A stretch of DNA of 64,000 nucleotides from Limonium bicolor (lineage: Eukaryota; Streptophyta; Magnoliopsida; Caryophyllales; Plumbaginaceae), in assembly GCA_023374045.1 (NCBI GenBank), contig CM041779.1, positions 296,556,167-296,620,166 of the forward strand, given 5' to 3'. Below the pieces are notes generated by a model. It was not told the DNA's origin and made no database searches. It saw nothing but the letters and a program-made list of their open reading frames with translations. Both the position numbers and the translations under genes were made by a program. Positions 58,401 through 64,000 of the stretch are shown in pieces. The stretch's first letter is position 1. The number at the start of each line of letters is the position of its first letter.

Positions 58401-61400
58401 CATCTCCTACTTGGTCTTTTGAAGCAATATAATCAAGCTTGTTCGACCCGCCTTTCTACTCTTTAATGAAGTGTCGATCAACTTCAGTATGTTTAGTCTG
58501 ATCATGCTGGACTGGGTAGTGGGCTAATCTTATAGCTGACTTGTTATCACATCATAGCTCCTAGGACCTTCCCATTTAATCTGCAACTCAAATAGGACCT
58601 TCCCATTTATGCAGATGATCGAGTTACTACATTCTATTTCTTACTTCTCCAAGTGATATATTTCCCCAGAAAGATGGCAAGTGAATTATCGTAATCAGCA
58701 TCAGTGAAAGCTTAGGGAGTTGATTTTTTCCCTTTGAAAAATAATTCCACTTCTTGGTGCCCCCTTTAACTCTATATGTTGCTCTGGGGCGGAGCTAGAA
58801 TATTAACTATATGGGGTCACTACTATGAAAGCGTAGTGACCCTTGAAAAAAACTATTCGAATTCAATGGTATATCACAAGTGAGATTTGAACCTAGCACA
58901 TCTCAAACACGGCTTCCGTCCCTAACCATTATACCATTACAGTTTTTGTGATATATGGGGTCATTTATATTATATATACGTAAACTCTAATTACTCTACA
59001 TATAAGAATCTTTGAATTTTTTGAAAAATGTGGGGTCCTTTGACCCCCCAGAACCGCATTTGGCTCTGCCCCTGCTGCCTTAAGATGTGGTTTTCTTGGA
59101 TCATGCATGAATTGGCTAGGGACACTCACTATGTCAGCAATGTCTGGACGAGTGTGAGAAAGGTAAATCAGTTTACCCCATAATTGATGGTTCATAAAGG
59201 CATCAACTTTTGGCTCACCCCTAGCTTACATCCTCTTTTCCCTGTTTTAATTAGTTGATCTATAGTTTATTTTTATTCATTAATGAAGATTCCACGAGAC
59301 AAGCGAGCAACTTTCAGTGCCTAAAAAGTATTTTAGGGAGCCAAGTGAGTAGATCTCAAAGTGAGCTTGTAGTTGCTTCTCTATTCGGTGCCATTTTTGT
59401 TGATCATTTCTGGTGACAATTATGTCATCAACATATACCAACAAAGATAGTGACTCCTCTGGGCGAAAATGCTGAACAAACAAAGTATGACCACCTTGAC
59501 TTTGATTATAGCCAATAGCACATACAACATTGGCAAATTGTTCAAACCATGCCCATGGAGTTTGCTTGAGGCCTTAGAGAGCCTTCTAGATGGCAGACTT
59601 TTGTGGTATCATTGCAACACTGAGACTCGGAGGAACTGGCATATATATTTCCCCATGCATGCCACCGTGAAGAAAGACATTGTTGACATCATACTGTGAC
59701 AGCATCCAATCAAAATGGGAGGCCAGGGACAATAAGATATGAGTTATTTCCAGCTTTGCCACAAGGGCAAAGGGCTCTTGATAATCGATCCCATAGTTCT
59801 GTGTATCCGTTTGCTACCAGCTGCGCCTTATAGCTCTCTAGTGATCCTTTCAGCATAGTATTCGAGTGTAAAGATCCACTGCAACCAATGACATTCTTGC
59901 TTGCGGGTTTGTCAATAATATCCCTTAGTGTTAAATTTTTCTAATGTCCTAATCTCCTTCTGCATAGCTTCTATATTCTCTTTTTGGTAGCGCTTCAGAA
60001 AAAGTATTTGAGATGAGAATTTGATTAAGGTCTGGCAGCAACAACTACACAGTGAGCTTCCGAAGGATTATAATGAAGAGGCGCAGACACCATTTGGGAT
60101 TAAATGCTAGGGCGGAATCATGGTTTAGGATAATAGATTAGGGCGGAGACCAGTGGTGGAGGCAGTGGGGTGATGATGAAGGGAGCAAAACACCCCCTAA
60201 CTTTGTTAAATTACACAAAATTATAGTGTATAAATATATGTATTAGTAAATATTGACTAAACACCCCTTAATTATATGTTAATTTGTCCATGCCTCCCAT
60301 AGCTTTAATTTCTAGCTCCACCCTCTTTTTAACCCTAGCTGTCATCTACCCCTAACACCGTTTTAGATGTAGATTTAGGGCAGGGACACCCTTAGGCTAG
60401 TGTTAGGGGTAGATGACAGCTAGGGTTAAAAAGAGGCGCAGCTGAGAGCATAGTGCCCTGCTACCATGAAGTTTGCTGAGCGTTTTATTTTTATATAAAG
60501 TGCTACTTCACGAGATGCACAACCCTATTTTTTTAGAGGAACTATCAAGGAGATCAGAGACTTCTTGGAGTGTCTGCTTAGGAAATATACTACATTTGAA
60601 CAGTGACAATAAGTATCAGCTGATAGTACCTAACAACTATTAATTACAGAGAGAATGAAAACCTTTTTCCTAGATTAGTTATGCCTGTTCCATGCACAAA
60701 CATTGTTACATGCATCTGTTTTTGTCACCTAATAATTGTATATGGATGCTTTCACGAATTTATTTACTGTTAATCATACTCAATCTTGCACAATATATTT
60801 AATGCTTTCCTTATCTGCAGGCTGCTGTGAAGGCTATTTGCACTGAAGTGGAAGCTCTAGTTAGTAAGTTTGGGAAGCCAAAAATGCTGGATGCTATAAA
60901 ACTGCCACCTCCTGAATTGTATACTTATGTTGAGGTATTTTTGTTGTATGACTGCTCTCTAGGCATCAGTATCTAACATGTGAATTTGAATATTCAAATT
61001 TTATTCGCAAAGTTTCATTTGTTTACGTTTGTACTTTTCTCATTTGATATTCGAAGGAAACTGATGGCCCAGATAATTATACTCATTAGAATGCCTTTTC
61101 TAATTGAACAGTTGCTCATAAGTGCCAAATATTAGGGTTTGTATTGAAGCATGGCTTTCAAACAAGGTAGAGAACATGGTTCATTAAGTACATCTACATG
61201 GGGCTCAAAACAATCCTTTTGATCATTTTACTGGCATATACATGTGTGTTAGCTTGTGCTAAGACAAACTCATTTGTTTATTTTCTTGTTTACATTCTTT
61301 ATGCTGTGTTCTTTGTTATATATGTTTCTTCTTGAAGTACACAATAGATGTAAAACATGAATACAGCTATCTCTTTGCACCATCAAGTGCAGGTTTTGCT

Positions 61401-63786
61401 ATAGTTAACCTTGTTAAATCTCTCAATCACATATCTCATATGGACCATGTGGCAGAAGTTAATGAGCACTTACATCAAAATTGAAGTGTCACGTGGATTT
61501 ACTTTTAACACTTTAATTTATAATAGGAAGCCTACTCATGTAATTGTTTTTGTTTATGTATTATAATTTCTTTTTGGAGCTACTAGTATGTGCAGTGCTG
61601 AATATGATGGTCGCATTTTCTTTTGAGGAATTGGTAATTGGTAACTGCTATGCTCCATGCTTATTGTTTAGGTATTTTTTTTTCTTAATTATTATAGGAA
61701 ATAGCTGGTGATGATTTGCTAGAAGCACTACAAATAAAGAACAAGCAGCCAAGAAGAAAAGCTCTTGCTGCCTTGGAAGAGAGAGTTGTGACTATTCTTT
61801 CTGAAAAAGGATACATTTGTAAAGATTCAGCTGGTGTTTCAGTGGAGTCTATGTCTAAGCCTTACGACGATCTTGATGAAGATGAGGAGGTGGTTGTAGA
61901 CGGTGAAGTGGATGAAGGTGACATTCAAATAAAGCCGACTCTGTGGAAATCTGCACCTTTGGTCAGTTGAGATCTCTATGCACTTTGTCCAGTTTTGGTT
62001 GTTGAAGGCTAATTCTTTTTCCCTCTTTGAATATTCTTTTTCTTTTCCAGTTTATGTTATATCAATTGTATTGCAAGATACTGGAGGGACTCCCGTTTAG
62101 TATAGAAATTTACCATCAGTCCTCAAAAGCAAACTTTTATGGGAAGTCCAATGGGTAACATGTACGACGATTGACTAGACCAATTGGGATTTTAGAAGAG
62201 AGCTATTCTTGGTTAACAAAAGGTTTTAATAAACGATTTGATAGAGCAACAAGTTTAATTCACTGACAATGTATTTTAGTATTTATATCAGAAGTAAATA
62301 ACTAAATTATATTATTTGCTTATTAATCATTAAATAATTATTTTGATTATATACACAAAACGTTATTATTTAAAAAAAATTAAATTAAACATTTGTTAAT
62401 TAATGAACTTTAATTTATTCATTATTAAAGTAAATAACTAGATTACAAAATCTATAATTACTCCCTCCTATTTTAATTATAAGTCGTTTTAGACTTTTTC
62501 ACAATATTTAAGAAAGAGTTTAAAAAGACTAGTATACCCTTACTTTTTGTATTGGAAGAATAAAAAAGTAAGTATACTTTATTGGTAAGATAAAAAGTAG
62601 AGTGCAATGACAATAATAATTGAAAAAGTAGAAAGGGTAAAAGTAGAAAGATAGATACAAAAAGTCTAAAACGACTTATAATTTGAACATAATGCTAAAG
62701 CCTAGAACGACTTATATTTAGAATAGGAGGGAGTATAAAGTATGTAATTTTTCCTATATAATGTTTAAACATATTAATGAAAATTTTAATAATTAATTTT
62801 ATTAGAAAAACCTTAACTAAATCTTATTAATTCTTTGTTATTGAATAGTAGTATATTTATTTTGAAAATAAATAGTATATATATCCTATAAAGTATTTGA
62901 ATTTTCTTAGTTACTATGTGATATATATTAACTATTTAATATGAAATTTTGTGGAAACCTTTAAATAATGCACTATGTAATATATATTTTATACATTTTT
63001 CTAATTATATGAATATATTAACTAATTATCTAAATTTATGGATTTAATTATATAAATTTTCATGACATTTGATTTTGTTAATGAAGTATGCTAAAATTAT
63101 ATTTATATTATAGCTATTGTTATAATTTAGAATGGTACTTTCCTATCATATGGTTATTATAGTAATTTGTTAGTAGTTTGATATACTTTTTTCTTCTGAG
63201 AATTGCAATTCTCATCTATTCATCAAGGACTGATTGCCACCTTATTCTTTAGCATTGGAGTTAAGACAAATTCCTGGGATAGAGTTACCTGCTACCAGAC
63301 AAGTAGGAGAATTGCTTTTTGAGGAAGGAATCGCAATCCTGCTACCAATGAGCTGTAGTCACTACTCAGTTTTATAATGTTTTCTACATCCTGTAGACAG
63401 TTTGGATAAAATACTAATATTGCTTTTTCTTTTCCAGTTATACTCTGACGTAGATGTGAAATTGGTGTTCAAAGAAGTTTCTTCCAAATATTTGCGGAAG
63501 CGCATAGTTCAGGTATGAATACTTTGAGCTCTTTGTCCTTCTTAAGTAGAGAAGAAAATACAGCCCGAGCTAATAAATATGTTCTTAGGATCTTGAAGGA
63601 AGAGGGAAGAATTAGTTGTCTGGTTTTATGAATTAGTTGTCTACTATACTTAAGTTGAGCAATGGTATTTAGGGAGGGAAGAGAAGTGATGGGAGAACTC
63701 CTGAGGAATTACGCAGCATCAACTCAAGATGCAGATTGCTCCCTAGAGCTCATGGAAGTGCACTCTTCACTCGTGGAGAGACACAG
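46413..63786 (+). CDS. PNP1: Polyribonucleotide nucleotidyltransferase, chloroplastic (5' twelve exons)
   Basis: Phosphorolytic 3'-5' exoribonuclease and polyadenylase of plastid RNA. Exons: 46413-46673, 48330-48398, 48786-48892, 49225-49267, 50248-50331, 51519-51583, 51687-51843, 52210-52266, 60821-60934, 61698-61961, 63438-63512, 63673-63786: 1410 nt, 470 codons, frame kept at every junction. Exon 1 supplies a Ser/Arg-rich transit peptide (from [15 protein letters not shown]) and then [12 protein letters not shown]. The first RNase PH domain follows ([54 protein letters not shown]), then the alpha-helical linker, an acidic stretch in exon 10, and the start of the second RNase PH domain ([28 protein letters not shown]). 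The remaining half, with KH and S1 domains expected, is beyond the window. Intron 8 is 8554 bp because of copia insertions. Confidence 0.95.
46674..48329 (+). other. PNP intron 1
   Basis: Non-coding, 1656 bp, with a run of 15 G at about 46709-46723. No mobile element recognised. Confidence 0.7.
52536..52803 (+). repeat. 5' LTR of the copia element lacking gag
   Basis: 268 bp, paired with 56609-56876. Confidence 0.9.
52826..53055 (+). repeat. Tandem CAGCCTTCATYGCTG repeat in the copia leader
   Basis: About eight copies of CAGCCTTCATTGCTG/CAGCCTTCATCGCTG, the central ones in a ~50-bp unit with GATTGACAG and TTTCCTTCAACCTTT spacers. Occupies the place where primer site and gag are expected. 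Confidence 0.85.
53060..56601 (+). pseudogene. Copia pol: protease, integrase, RT, RNase H
   Basis: Order: end of gag/linker, protease DSGATDHM (~53310), GAG-pre-integrase [11 protein letters not shown] with the CEMCMKAKH zinc half (~53680-53810), integrase core ([21 protein letters not shown] ~54150), RT ([17 protein letters not shown] ~55190, [18 protein letters not shown] ~55393, YVDDI ~55650) and RNase H ([18 protein letters not shown] ~56140; [20 protein letters not shown] ~56367, stop ~56601). Frameshifts occur at a 9-T run near 54100, near 54500, near 54860 and near 56235. Young LTRs with several frame breaks, some at homopolymers. Confidence 0.88.
56609..56876 (+). repeat. 3' LTR of the copia element lacking gag
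   Basis: 268 bp, preceded by its polypurine tract. Confidence 0.9.
57030..57770 (+). mobile_element. 5' end of a second copia element: LTR, primer site, gag N-terminus
   Basis: A probable LTR of ~168 bp (57030-57197, TGTTGTTAATGGG to TTACA) is followed at once by TGGTATCAATAGCC, a tRNA-Met-type primer site. An open frame from ATG 57452 to 57766 then encodes the N-terminal copia gag region ([20 protein letters not shown]). The element stops there; no pol and no 3' LTR were found. The LTR left end is inferred from the TG start only. Confidence 0.65.
58142..58377 (-). repeat. LTR of the - strand copia (3' LTR by orientation)
   Basis: 236 bp, similar throughout to 60467-60702 but clearly diverged, indicating an old insertion. 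Confidence 0.8.
58787..59071. repeat. MITE-like repeat with CAGGGGCRGAGC ends
   Basis: ~285 bp bounded by CTGGGGCGGAGCTAG and the inverse of CAGGGGCAGAGCCAA, non-coding, inserted in the RNase H region of the - strand copia. The interior also contains a GATTTGAACC phrase resembling a polymerase III B box. No clear target duplication, so class (hAT-like MITE or SINE) is open. Confidence 0.45.
60322..60436. repeat. Perfect 37-bp inverted repeat (hairpin)
   Basis: Arms 60322-60358 and 60400-60436 are exact inverse complements; the loop is 41 nt. It lies between the primer-site end of the old copia and its RT remnant, inside PNP intron 8. Confidence 0.95.
60467..60702 (-). repeat. LTR of the - strand copia (5' LTR by orientation)
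   Basis: Partner of 58142-58377, adjacent to the degenerate primer site. Confidence 0.8.
62461..62733. mobile_element. Stowaway-type MITE in PNP intron 10
   Basis: 273 bp with terminal CTCCCTCCTATT and its inverse AATAGGAGGGAG, flanked by TA on both sides (62459-62460, 62734-62735), the Tc1/mariner signature. Inner inverted sequence ATAAGTCGTTYTAG extends the terminal repeat. Non-coding. Confidence 0.9.
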
Positions 63787-64000
63787 GTTTATGACCTCCT
63801 TCCCTCTCTCTGGGCATATCAGATCAATGCACGTGTGTCTATAATTGTGGATGTACTTGTGTGATGTTGATGCTACAAGGAAGAGGCTGCATAGAAACAA
63901 TGTCTAGGAGGCAGAAATAAGTACCTTTAGCTGGATATGTGTGGGGGTATGTAAATGGATATAAAATCAACATTTGTATCTGCACTAACATTCATATCTA
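63787..64000 (+). other. PNP intron 12, running out of the window
   Basis: Begins GTTTATG after the exon ending GAGACACAG. No feature recognised. Confidence 0.7.

Larger units (their letters stand above)
58142..60702 (-). mobile_element. Old copia element on the - strand, internally decayed
   Basis: Two diverged direct repeats of exactly 236 bp, 58142-58377 and 60467-60702, are the LTRs. On the - strand a polypurine tract AAACTTGAGGGAGAG lies just inside the first, and a primer-site-like TGGTAGCAGGGC (60466-60455) just inside the second. Flanks TTGTA (58137-58141) and TTGTT (60703-60707) are a 4/5 target duplication. Pol fragments on the - strand: RT ~60050-59280 ([28 protein letters not shown]), RNase H entry 59195-59080 ([14 protein letters not shown]), RNase H end ~58600-58430 ([17 protein letters not shown]). 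A MITE-like repeat and a 37-bp hairpin interrupt it. Confidence 0.85.
52267..60820 (+). other. PNP intron 8, expanded by copia elements
   Basis: GT donor after GGCCAG (52267) and CTGCAG acceptor before GCTGCTGTG (60821); phase 0. It holds three copia-derived blocks and a MITE-like repeat. Sequence not assigned to elements: 52267-52535, 56877-57029, 57771-58141 and 60703-60820. Confidence 0.85.

Overview
This is plant nuclear DNA, most likely from a eudicot. Two conserved, intron-rich housekeeping genes with GT-AG introns mark the window edges. Between them lies a thick layer of nested plant transposable elements: MULE, hAT, CACTA, Ty3-gypsy, Ty1-copia, LINE, SINE and MITE. The sequence does not let me name the species. 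Bacterial features such as operons, ribosome binding sites or CRISPR do not apply.

Layout. (1) 546-4477, + strand: the last eight exons of replication factor C subunit 3 (clamp loader). The first ~75 codons lie before the window. (2) 6863-8155, - strand: a small three-exon gene for a DnaJ-type CxxCxGxG zinc-finger protein with a plastid-like N-terminus, convergent with RFC3. (3) 8370-~10720: a 5'-truncated L1-type LINE on the - strand. (4) ~10861-22788: a Mutator-like element with ~165 bp inverted ends, carrying a broken MULE transposase and a broken plant-mobile-domain gene. A complete 6.3 kb hAT element (14030-20336, 8-bp target duplication ATTCATAT) sits inside the transposase. (5) 22843-25064 and 42387-42565: two halves of a decayed gypsy pol gene, split by a 17.3 kb CACTA element (25065-42386, target duplication TGT) that carries a TNP2-type pseudogene and a second gene with a Ulp1-like tail. 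Inside the CACTA is a 6.2 kb gag-only LTR retrotransposon (26963-33186, target duplication GCTAG, near-identical 1.5 kb LTRs) with a striking array of GCCGGGT/ACCCGGC hairpins. (6) 42690-46090: a SINE-like repeat, non-coding DNA and a second LINE fragment. (7) 46413-63786 and beyond, + strand: twelve exons of the chloroplast polynucleotide phosphorylase gene, encoding its first 470 residues. Its 8.55 kb eighth intron holds a copia element lacking gag, the 5' end of a second copia, and an old inverted copia whose 236-bp LTRs I could pair. A Stowaway MITE lies in intron 10.

The two large host genes keep frame across every exon junction I assembled (RFC3: 279 codons including stop; PNP: 470 codons), so they look functional. 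Most transposon coding regions carry frameshifts or stops. The gag-only retrotransposon is the exception: its gag frame is intact and its LTRs differ at only a few sites, so it is the youngest insertion and probably moved with proteins supplied in trans. Insertion order can be read directly: gypsy, then CACTA, then the gag-only element; and MULE, then hAT.
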